A DNA stretch of 64,000 nt, taken from assembly GCA_014529385.2 (NCBI GenBank), contig CM043946.1, positions 20,576,577 through 20,640,576 on the forward strand. Reading direction: 5' to 3'. This document shows, one piece after another, positions 12,201 through 19,450 of this stretch. Position 1 is the stretch's first letter, and every line of letters starts with the position of its first letter. The notes under the pieces were generated by a model, which saw nothing but the letters and a program-made list of their open reading frames with translations, was not told the origin of the DNA and did no database searches. A program made the position numbers and the translations under genes. Origin of the DNA: Adiantum capillus-veneris (lineage: Eukaryota; Streptophyta; Polypodiopsida; Polypodiales; Pteridaceae).

Positions 12201-15200
12201 TGAAAAATGTAGGTTATATCGTATCTCATTGAACCCGTTCAAATGCCAATTTTGGGTCAAGCATGGAGTTATTTTAGGGCATATAGTATCCAAGAATGGT
12301 ATCTCAACCGATGAGAGCAAAATTAAAGTGATTCTAGAGTTACCACCACCAACCAATTACAAGGGAGTTCAAAGGTTCATGGGACACGTGGGTTATTATC
12401 GACGGTTTATTTTATTTTTCGCTGAGATAGCACGTCCTTTGTACAAGCTTCTCATTGAATTTAAATGGACTGAAGAGTGTGACCAGGCCTATGAACAATT
12501 GAAGAAAACACTAGCAAGTGCTCCGATTTTAAGGACACCTAACTGGGATGTCATTTTCCATGTGCATATTGATGCATCAAACTCTGCTATTGGGTGTGTT
12601 CTCACTCAACCAGGAGAACATAAATTGGACTATCCCATTAGCTTTGCAAGCCGTCAATTGAACGATGCTGAAAAGAACTACACCACTACAGAGCGAGAAG
12701 GTTTGGCAATGGTTTATGCAGTAAAGAAATTTCGCTACTACCTTCTGGCAAACAAGTTTGTATTTTATGTGGATCATCAAGCGTTGCTGTATCTGGTAAA
12801 CAAGCCATGCTCCACAGGAAGAATCACACGATGGTTGTTAATTCTTCTTGAGTTTGATTTCACGATTGTAGTGAGACCCGGTAAAAGGCACGTCATGGCT
12901 GATCATTTGTCTCGCATACCCAATGGTGAAGCCCCTACAGGAGTTGATGATGAATTACCCGATACTTCCCTATTCATAGTTGAGACTATGCCTGAATGGA
13001 GTGAGAACATTGTTAACTTTTTAGTTAATGGTTTTCCACCCAAGGAACTTCGTAAGGATATCGCTCGAAGGCTAGTAAAAGAATGTGAATCCTATTGTTT
13101 GATTGCCGGAACCCTGTATAGATTAGGCAAGGACGATATTCTTAGGCGTTGTGCCCGCGAGGATGAATATTTGTATATCTTGCAAGAAGCACATATGGGC
13201 ATAGCAGGAGGACATTTTTCAGGGGACCTGACTGCTAGAAAGGTGCTGCAATCAGGCTATTGGTGGCCAACTTTATTTAAGGATGCATCACTTTTTACAA
13301 AAGGGTGTGATGAGTGCCAACGTTACAAGACCACACAGCGCAAGGACAGAATGCCCTTACATCCTATTAAAGTAACCCAACCATTTGAAAAATGGGGCTT
13401 AGACTTTGTAGGTCCAATTAGTCCCGCAGCTCGCAACACTCAATCTCGATATATTCTAGTTGCTACGGACTATGTAACAAAGTGGGCTGAAGCTAAGGCT
13501 TCACAAAAAGTTGACGCGAGGACAACAGCTAAGTTTCTTTTTGAGAACATTATCACAAGATTTGGTTGCCCTTTTGAAATTGTTAGTGATAATGGTACCC
13601 ATTTTATAAATGAGGTAATAAGAGAGCTTACCACGACCTTTATGATATCCCACCATAAGTCTACACCTTATTACCCGCAAGCTAATGGACAAGCCGAGAG
13701 CACCAACAAGACTCTAATCTCTATTTTAACCAAGACGGTCGAAGCTCATCGCACTGATTGGGATTTGAAGTTGACATCTGCTCTATGGGCTTATCGTACT
13801 GCTTATAAAGTGGCTATTAATTGTACGCCATTCAAAATGGTATACGGCCAAGAAGCGGTTATGCCTTGGGAGTTTGTCATTCCTAGTCTTAGGGTAGCTT
13901 CGCAAGAAGGATGGAATGGTAACCCCTTAACCGAGCGTTTGTTTATCTTAGAAAAACTAGACGAAGAGAGACAGTTGGCTGTGCAAAATGCTCTTGTGGA
14001 AAAGGATAGGAGAAAGAAGTGGTTTGATCGCCATGTGAAGGACAAGGATATCAAAGTTGGTGATAAAGTCCTTATGTATGGAGTACGTAAAGAGAAGAAA
14101 AAGTTGAAATATGCTGGTAAAGGACCATATAGAGTATGTGAAATTACCCCACAAGGTACCCTTCGTGTGGAAACTCTTGATGGAGTTGAAACCATTGGAT
14201 TCCTCAATGGGAGTAAATTCAAAAGATATTATGATCCTTTAAGCCAAGAAGAACTACGGGCCATTCATCAAAAGAAGGCCGCCAAAGCACAAACCGAGTT
14301 AAACAAGCTACAAGCTCAAGCTGAGGCTAAGGAGCGACAACAACGTATAAGACAAAAACGAGAGGCTAACCTTGGGGTCACAAATGCATTCCACGTGGAA
14401 ATCGAAGAGGATGGGTTGGACTCTGACACACCTCTACGATACCCCATTGAGTTAAATAGTGCCTATGGAAAAGTGCTATATAACGCCTTATTGGACACGG
14501 GTGCTAAATACAATCTGCTATCCTATGGGGTGTGGTGTCAGTTAGGGAAGCCACCTCTATCTGAGAGTATTATCCAAGTCAAGGGTGTCAACAAGAAAAA
14601 AACTACGGTTTTTGGAATCTGGCACACTTCTGTCAGTTATGACAATGGGGTGGTAGCTCAAGACTTTTTGGTCATGCCTACTGGAACTATGGAGGGTAAT
14701 ATAAACCTAGGCCGCACGTGGATGATAGCCACCAAATGCACTATTGATTGGGGGACTGGGGGTGTTACAACGCAAAAACCAACTCTTAGCCCTACCACTC
14801 AAACCATAGTCCCTGAGATATTGCCCAAGGAAATAAAACCCAAGACATTGCATGTCCAGGAGGTTGAACCATACGTCCCCATAGCCCAACTCTCTAGAGC
14901 TTCAACTAATGTAGTTGAAAGAAAGCTTGAGACACACAAGAACCATCCTAATATAACAGAGAAAACATACAATTGGGTCCCTAAAACCTCTGTAGTGAGC
15001 ATGGTTGATGCAAAAAAACGGAAACCTAGTAAGAACCGTACCACTCGCTCCAAGAAAAGTAAGAAAATGTTGCGATGGATCCCTAAACGACTATTGGAAG
15101 CCCAAGGCTACTATCAAGGAAATGATCAAATCTGGGTGCCAAAACGTAGATTGTGCTCTTACCTGTCACCTGGCCCATGTAAACCCAATCCTGTGGCTCC

Positions 15201-15609
15201 AAAACAAATTGAAAATCGCGGAAAGGAAAAAATCATGGAATGTTACACACCCGTTCTAGAGCTAGTTTGGGTACCAAAGAAAGAACGATTTGTTCCACCT
15301 AGCTCAGGAACAGGGAAATCAAATGACGCTTCTTGCTCTTCATGTAGTTCCTATATGCAAATAGAAGCTTCGACACAACCTCCACCTACCACTGTACATA
15401 TCCATCCAAGCACGAAAGAGTTTGCACCTTCCGGGGTAAGTTCACCACCTACAACAACGTTGCAAATAAAATCCTGGGAGAGTACCTTACCACCCTTACA
15501 ACTTGACGAGGCACCTAGGGTAATAGAAAACTACTGGCAAAAATCCTCACCTATTACCAACTGGAACAATTGGTTTCAAAGGGTGACAAGCTCATTTCAA
15601 ACGGTATGA
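6262..15609 (+). CDS. G1 gag-pol polyprotein, 3115 aa, with two aspartic-protease-like domains
   Basis: One uninterrupted frame encodes, in order: a gag N-terminus starting MHLRSGR, as in Athila/Tat gags; a Pro-rich segment (about 345-420); a retrotransposon gag domain (about 440-620); four zinc knuckles (about 686, 709, 861, 899; only the second is CX2CX4HX4C, the others CX2CX3HX4C); a retropepsin with DGGAG at D1297 and LGRPF near 1371; reverse transcriptase (about 1810-2040, FLDD at 1959-1962); RNase H (D2104, E2144, D2171, D2214); integrase with an HHCC finger (about 2310-2352) and an intact DD35E triad (D2381, D2443, E2479); a GPY/F module near 2620; and a Lys/Gln-rich coiled coil (about 2660-2706). 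A second protease-like domain follows (LLDTGA, D2745; LGRTWM, 2816). The tail has four WxPK motifs (W2905, W2939, W2958, W3003). There is no chromodomain and no frameshift. Cleavage sites are unknown. Confidence 0.93.
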   Translation: MHLRSGRVLEHEHIEGASVHTDTHYPSTISSRPSAGTQGSTTQDPKIAASDSSSDSEIMEAYPTQNTEREGHAPPESPQPSTSMFSRFMETLGRATRSEPDANEAHEGGGEVESPFTSHVDPTPPKSVHVDILPTSYQEGPVELPPSEVPSRVPLVASKTTGSNIASTSQETVNTSTLEGLFINDHWTYDLHTEVLTDLHSGHAYHVGWIEIVQSTSSATSIEDQQKMICNVIHGIIQLERQNRGVNILSTGPMRFLDTSKAQQPTLSQMETPLMSPMDPSYVISPGVSMQSEPPSENFSFPNLAQPSIKENTVLTPGISLTENVPMTSTVSAVPLPSVVVPNMGPRPYVPLAPYAHMAPTPPIVPLAYAPRVPLPSPYPSGPMPGYVPYPASSTHMPRPVPVPLPPMIPRVPPPALPPHIGDLAAFAQTIGRSIAENMRHASDREPRSKAVQIAKLTQKFNGDEDARKHIEVFEQVCDSLGERNELHKCNALSLTLSGKDGDWYRTLRVDEKTIYPTLRRLFLKEYIREGVLWGVASQLQKAERKEGESVRDFISRLKHLNSRCPVNERFNNNQLLDRFIRGLRNEGIYNGLVIRGITTWEDVTANAIQLEDNLMIAGMRVSTDTRSTSSQAIEYEPMTAKPIANEPKVFETFLTDLTKAIQESLKDNRPPQNSHMYPRREQQWCSICLGPHSTSECPTFRVKFNGTCNACGRYGHQAKDCLMIKRMMANRPPVAWTDAPRAPVLMPAPPVEQLPQHMVPRPQNVVQATPLPPPVLGPQPPHPRVAPMNQVGCEPSNAYADGCEEEIDTSIAYGLDTLEECPIYYMEDCWGQVKPVYQAAALASRGQNINTQARRPPLQCYECGGPHRVAECPIRLQKNAAQMQVNQGSTSAMPILTCNRCGIDHLIAQCPYNPNAPKITPLNLVEIASVTSPIPPVAPAYAITRSMLQGPGHILEERDTASVIQAKKKKTRRKKSQNTENSKPSSKTNIGTGDDPVYMNDLEDDSDSVETMETRTNTTKRKTDKENRNMEPNENRMRENHKEPLKTPQVFPNSIQDPQEKPQGQKGKNRKKKIGTYPNPVDEIEQVKHLRGLVEETQRKLEPEPMQVKIHDTVFPTQVHPPHMNHRPLAISSIIQEGSEDRTSESEHTPFLLERMFNEGIPDPIEEYEIPSSPVPSQGPTPCKTPMNVAKLVDFMSSEVRTTIIAKLYGDPELFLALRAFLNGELRTGLPQFAQPNRPDSIMIDEENHVQSLDLDGHESVIEVPINELGQYFEGDESNATLPITTKGLTIKGILDGGAGVSIVTKDCWESMEKPRLSVTNIVVKMANGTIAKPMGMLKDLKIKVLGYKVRHTFIVMDFSKHLMSYEMILGRPFMREAQMVHDWSKNHVYLQFQDSVLRVDLVTGKVHPLGSKTIIDHRSDTTVHSAPLQYCYTCKKDTDIGQDSPYMDILPGMTESDNVDWVHLAATIDTWGNRGTTWVTPEGEEVPQIAPLNMISAIHASSKGKAIVDQSDSDTDSSIEDFDQHDLDTDSQSETDSESHELESGASSQSKHSEGSSTSTDDSSSESEEDTNEDSFSEPDLNANQKQVSNKKKKNLKRRRYRANVRARINKKRSSAEWLSYIGACDAHRKLVDNWGEYLQNVMWCRPRPHDIAQLEIIDKPKLSRTARRRQNQELARQHKKAEMEAQTNAQPESTDLHPAPEHFKSYTTGEAKVVYTKAQRIPIDGNNGIYDGPAIVKEIELADPGEESKPVFIAQDLTEVEEAVLKELLKEFKDVFAWTYHDMKGVPPSVVQHTIPMISTAKPVQQRPYPMNPKYAKIIQEELEKLIKCGFIYPIEHSEWVSPIVIVPKKNGKLRVCVDLKKVNAATRRDHYPLPYSEHVLERVAGKEAYSFLDGYSGYNQITIALEDQAKTAFITEFGVFAFRVMAFGLTNAPATFQRLINTAFKEYLREFCEAFLDDLCVYSSWKEHLSCLRKVFEKCRLYRISLNPFKCQFWVKHGVILGHIVSKNGISTDESKIKVILELPPPTNYKGVQRFMGHVGYYRRFILFFAEIARPLYKLLIEFKWTEECDQAYEQLKKTLASAPILRTPNWDVIFHVHIDASNSAIGCVLTQPGEHKLDYPISFASRQLNDAEKNYTTTEREGLAMVYAVKKFRYYLLANKFVFYVDHQALLYLVNKPCSTGRITRWLLILLEFDFTIVVRPGKRHVMADHLSRIPNGEAPTGVDDELPDTSLFIVETMPEWSENIVNFLVNGFPPKELRKDIARRLVKECESYCLIAGTLYRLGKDDILRRCAREDEYLYILQEAHMGIAGGHFSGDLTARKVLQSGYWWPTLFKDASLFTKGCDECQRYKTTQRKDRMPLHPIKVTQPFEKWGLDFVGPISPAARNTQSRYILVATDYVTKWAEAKASQKVDARTTAKFLFENIITRFGCPFEIVSDNGTHFINEVIRELTTTFMISHHKSTPYYPQANGQAESTNKTLISILTKTVEAHRTDWDLKLTSALWAYRTAYKVAINCTPFKMVYGQEAVMPWEFVIPSLRVASQEGWNGNPLTERLFILEKLDEERQLAVQNALVEKDRRKKWFDRHVKDKDIKVGDKVLMYGVRKEKKKLKYAGKGPYRVCEITPQGTLRVETLDGVETIGFLNGSKFKRYYDPLSQEELRAIHQKKAAKAQTELNKLQAQAEAKERQQRIRQKREANLGVTNAFHVEIEEDGLDSDTPLRYPIELNSAYGKVLYNALLDTGAKYNLLSYGVWCQLGKPPLSESIIQVKGVNKKKTTVFGIWHTSVSYDNGVVAQDFLVMPTGTMEGNINLGRTWMIATKCTIDWGTGGVTTQKPTLSPTTQTIVPEILPKEIKPKTLHVQEVEPYVPIAQLSRASTNVVERKLETHKNHPNITEKTYNWVPKTSVVSMVDAKKRKPSKNRTTRSKKSKKMLRWIPKRLLEAQGYYQGNDQIWVPKRRLCSYLSPGPCKPNPVAPKQIENRGKEKIMECYTPVLELVWVPKKERFVPPSSGTGKSNDASCSSCSSYMQIEASTQPPPTTVHIHPSTKEFAPSGVSSPPTTTLQIKSWESTLPPLQLDEAPRVIENYWQKSSPITNWNNWFQRVTSSFQTV

Positions 15610-15891
15610 TCTACCCAAGGAAGGGGGGAGTGTTTGTGGACATCCATCATTCACTTGCTTCCCTCTCAACCTTTTTCCCTGACCTCTTAATCTCCGATCT
15701 TAGGGAATGTATATATATAGCCTTATACTCACAAAAAAACAAAAATAGTAAAGAGCAAGAGCGCCTAGCAATGAGAGAGCACCCTATCAGATCTTACATA
15801 TAAGTCCAAATTCACCGTGTCAAGTCAAGCAACACACAAAAACAACTCTTATGTTTTAAAGGCCTAACCAAATCTATCTGTCTTGTCAGAA

Positions 15892-16314
15892 ATGGCTACT
15901 TCACCAGAGGCATGCACTTCTATTTTTGATGAAAGGTACCCCTTGTCTTTTCAACAAGTGTTCTACGTATGCTACCCTATACTTTCTTGCGAATGGGATT
16001 TGATAGAGAGCCTTGCATGTGAGAGAAATTTTGAGGAGTTAGAATGGCTGATACGTCTATGGCTAACTAGTGATCCCTACCTAGTGGCGAATGTGTCTCC
16101 AATGGCACATGCTTATTCTTTTGCACAAGATGAGTATCCACGCATCACGAGGTTCTTGATTAGCATGCTTGCACAAGAGGATGATGAAGAGGAACTAATA
16201 GAGACCGAGGAAGACTATGGCCTCACGGACAACGATTTTATTTATCTAGATGATGAGGATAGAGGCCTAGCCTTAGGGTGGCCACCCGGTTTATATAATA
16301 TCCTCTTTCCTTGA
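15892..16314 (+). CDS. G1 accessory ORF, acidic 140-aa protein of unknown function
   Basis: The frame opens at the ATG at 15892 (MATSPEAC...), 282 bp after the gag-pol stop and in the same direction, and ends at 16314. The N-terminal half is hydrophobic and aromatic with Cys residues (about 20-85), suggesting a folded helical domain. Residues about 95-125 are strongly acidic, and the C-terminus is short and Gly/Pro/aromatic. I recognise no family and see no signal peptide or clear membrane segment. Expression would need a separate or spliced transcript, reinitiation, or a promoter in the intervening 280 bp. Its position resembles extra 3' ORFs known in some plant gypsy lineages. It may be real because the element is young, but an open frame in a young element is weak evidence. 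Confidence 0.55.
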   Translation: MATSPEACTSIFDERYPLSFQQVFYVCYPILSCEWDLIESLACERNFEELEWLIRLWLTSDPYLVANVSPMAHAYSFAQDEYPRITRFLISMLAQEDDEEELIETEEDYGLTDNDFIYLDDEDRGLALGWPPGLYNILFP

Positions 16315-17664
16315 TTCTAAAAGGGGTGACAGATAGGTAGGTTAGGGGTCTAGATTGTGTTTTGAGTTTGTTTTTTAGGAGTTTTAATTTTTCCCACTAA
16401 TGTGCCTCCTAGAGGTATTGTTTGTGTTTCATAGTGTGTACAGGAGCGTGTTGCTATTGATAGGATTTGGACCTTCATGGAACCTTTCTCTCGTTCACAC
16501 TTCAAATCAAGCGCGACCATCAACACAAACAGGTGTTTCTTGTCCATTAGCATTGCCCTTATCTTTTTTGCATCCATGTTTGTCTGCTTTGATTGTGATT
16601 GGTAGCATACTATTCAGCGCATTGGCTTAGTAACCAACATTTAATTCAATGTAATCTTTTGTCATAATCACTTGTTTAGGTGTAAAAATCAAGCAGTCCG
16701 ACTAAGCTAGTTTGACCAAGTTAGGTGTTAGAAATCTTCTCTTAATACCATGGGGAATGCCTTCCTAATAAGCAATGGTTACTTAGGTTCTTAATCCGAT
16801 TTAGGCAGCATTGTATGAAATGTACTAGGGCTTTCTAGTGGGCTTAACCCTATTGACCTTTAGCTTAAGTATTATAAAGGGAGTTTACTAATGTGATGAG
16901 CCTGGGGAGGGTAACAGTGTTATATGACCCCCCAAAGTTACAAAATTAAAATGATGAAAATGAACAAACAAAAAATCAAAGTGCCACAATGTAAAATTTT
17001 AAGCTGGAAGAGAAATCTCAGCTTGATTTGGTACTTCACTCACATGTATTGCCTATGGTACTAGAGCCCTAGAGGTTCCCAGTGTGGGCGCTTTTCCTTG
17101 AAAAGCAAAAAACCCAAGGCATACAAAATAAGCACACACATCATAATTGAATCAATGTGAAAAGACTTTGGGGGGTCAAAGAAAAAGTAATCAGCCAGGC
17201 GATGATTTCATGAGAAATTCCTTTTATGGTAGCTTAACTACAAGGTTTTCTAGATATAGCCTCTAGTCAGCCCTTGAACATGAATACTTGGCTCTCGCGA
17301 TTAAACAACTTAATTGACCACAGAAAATTAAGAAGCTTACCCATGGTATTAATATTCGATCTCTAGTGCTTTTCGACCGTCAAATTAGCGACCCCAGACT
17401 TGTTTAATTTTTTGCCTTTACATCAGTTTATGCATTTGATTACATTGCAATTTAATGTTCATTGCTGACAAATTGTTTGAAATTCTTTTTCCAATCAATG
17501 TGTCTACCTAAAACTGCATATGCTTTTTAAGAGAATGCCATTACTGTGCCAATGTTGTTTGATTTTGCAGTGACTGAAGAAGGCTAAGGACATTCATCTC
17601 AAATGCTCTTCCACCTCGACGAACCAGCTTCAACTCAATAGCTTCCGAGGACGGAATCTACATC
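16315..17664 (+). other. G1 3' untranslated region, no gene seen
   Basis: About 1.35 kb between the accessory ORF and the polypurine tract. It is AT-rich, with no long frame in either direction and no recognisable RNA gene. Confidence 0.7.
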
Positions 17665-17677
17665 AGGAAGGGGGGCA
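17665..17677 (+). other. G1 polypurine tract
   Basis: AGGAAGGGGGGCA directly abuts the 3' LTR and would prime plus-strand synthesis. Confidence 0.85.
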
Positions 17678-17970
17678 TGTTAACCCTCACGGCACACGGA
17701 CACCCATCACCTACGATGGACGCGTATTATGTATTTGGTAGAGTCAGGTACCGGGCTTGTCGGACCAATAGGGAAAGGTAGAGTGATCGCCGATGAGAGG
17801 CGCACTTTAACTTGGACATTCAAGGGATTAGTTGGTTAAGCATGGGCGCCCAAGTGTGAATGGGGTGAGCTCCTATAAAAGCCAACTAAACCTAATTTTT
17901 ACTCATTCTCTCATTTGTGCAATTGAAGAGTGCTCTTGCTCCATCTCCATCTTCTTCTTCTTCACCTCCT

Positions 17971-18002
<32 letters not shown>

Positions 18003-18253
18003 GGAGAGTGTGTGTGCGATCGAGCATTGCGAAGGCACGACGGCGGCGAAGCGGTTGAGCGCGGCACGACTGCAGCTTCTTCTTCATCGCGGCGAGGAAT
18101 CCACCACGAAGACGAGCGTAGAGCGGTGAGTGACACACCCTTTGTTTTCTTGAGCTTGCTAGTTTAGGCTTGTTGTGTGCTTGGAGCCGTTTGTGGCTCG
18201 CATACGGTGTATTGGCAAGTCCCTTGCTTCGACAGTGCGGCAAGGAGCGCACA
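17678..18253 (+). repeat. G1 3' LTR
   Basis: 576 bp, matching the 5' LTR except that the dinucleotide tract is (TG)9(AG)n instead of (TG)10(AG)n. It is followed by the CTGTC target duplication at 18254-18258. Confidence 0.95.
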
Positions 18254-18258
18254 CTGTC

Positions 18259-19097
18259 CCATTAGCGTTATCGCTAATGGGACGGCTAAAATTAGAAGGC
18301 CCATGCAAAAAAAGAAGGGGACGGCTCTAGGGACTCATAGAGCATCATCTTGTTGGGGAATTCTCTCTCCAAAAGGGTAAGCCAAGGCTCATAAGCGGGC
18401 AAGCTCCTTAAGCTCTAGGGGTCTTCTCCTCATCATAGGCAAATCTCAGAAGCTCTTATCATCATCGGCTTAACCTCACAAGTAAGCTCTCTCTATCTCT
18501 CTCCAGGAGAGGGAACCTAAGCTCTTATTAACATAAGCTCGATATTCTTAAGCTAAACCTTCACATAAGCTCAATGCTAAACCTCTCTAATCCCCTTAAG
18601 TAATCCTAATCTAAAGCTCTCAAGGCTAAGCTCTTTAATCGGAAGCTTAAGCAATTGAAGCCATCCTGATTTAAAGCTCTCTAGTTTAAGCTCTCTAATC
18701 AAATTTTTCTCAAACTCTCTAAGCCAAGCTTCTCGAACCTCAAGCCACGAGCCATCATAATCCTAATCTCACTATCATAATCCATAAACCTTAAGCCAAA
18801 TCAAACAAGAATTGGAAAACGGAAGTTCCTGAGCCTTACCGGGAAGAAGTAGAAGGCGATACAAAGCAGGTCATTGATAATTGCTTGCTAGCACCCAGGT
18901 TTTATCTTGTAAGGAGCATTAAGCCTCCATTAACGATTGATAAATGATGAGTACTGTGGATTAACTGGAATTAAGAGTACTGTTTGTTTTAAGCTCTGTA
19001 TTGTTAATTGTGCATGCTGCATCTCTTTTCCCCACACCTCTCATAGCAGGGGCCTGGTGCCTTCCCGGCTCACCTTTCTCACAATTATCCCCCGACA
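18259..19097 (+). repeat. element H 5' LTR, second part
   Basis: Continues the LTR split by G1 and aligns with 33471-34339. It begins with an imperfect palindrome (CCCATTAGCGTTATCGCTAATGGG region) and has many AAGCTC/TAAGCT repeats between 18370 and 18740. It ends CCCCCGACA. Confidence 0.85.
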
Positions 19098-19101
19098 TTC
19101 T

Positions 19102-19115
19102 TGGTGAACCCGACG
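19102..19115 (+). other. element H primer-binding-site candidate
   Basis: TGGTGAACCCGACG lies 4 nt after the H LTR end, the expected position. Similar TGGTGAxxCCGACG sites prime plant gypsy elements. The tRNA is not assigned. Confidence 0.6.
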
Positions 19116-19153
19116 CAAAACGAGCCGGGGTGGGAGGTCAGGATGGAGATTCC

Positions 19154-19376
19154 TGAAGTCGCGGAGCGGAGCGTGGATCGAATCACACACAGAGATACAC
19201 AGAGATCTTACACAGTACGCAGAGAATTCGTTTTGAAGGGTTATCTCCCAAAACCTTATTATCCACAAAAGTATAAGTGAGTATATACAAAGAGTTAGTG
19301 AAAAGTGAGTTAGGCGGGCAGTCGGCCATATCCGTATAAGAGGCCACTTGGGCTTTAAACCCAACAACCTCCCACT
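19154..19376 (-). repeat. copia-1 3' LTR
   Basis: 223 bp; read on the minus strand it runs TGTTGGG to ACTTCA. It pairs with 29581-29801. A purine tract (AAGTGGGAGGT on the minus strand) abuts it at 19377. Confidence 0.9.
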
Positions 19377-19450
19377 TAAAGTCCAATGTGGCACTTTAAG
19401 TAACTGTAAATCTATGAACATAAATGTACAAATATTTACATGGTTTCCAT

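Larger units (their letters stand above)
4729..18253 (+). mobile_element. G1: structurally intact Ty3/gypsy retrotransposon (Tat/Athila-like)
   Basis: This 13.5-kb element has 576-bp LTRs (4729-5304 and 17678-18253), 5-bp target duplications CTGTC (4724-4728 and 18254-18258), a tRNA-Asp-type PBS, a polypurine tract, one open gag-pol frame and a small 3' ORF. The uninterrupted target exists in the window at 33461-33480, which confirms the boundaries exactly. The LTRs differ at one position, inside the TG/AG dinucleotide tract. Tat/Athila affinity is inferred from the PBS, the FxDD reverse transcriptase motif, the DGG-type protease motif and the absence of a chromodomain. Everything visible is consistent with a very recent, possibly mobile copy. 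Confidence 0.95.

Noticed and set aside
16350-16577. Antisense ORF in the G1 3' region
   Set aside because: Only 75 codons, begins and ends without supporting context, and composition matches the AT-rich background.
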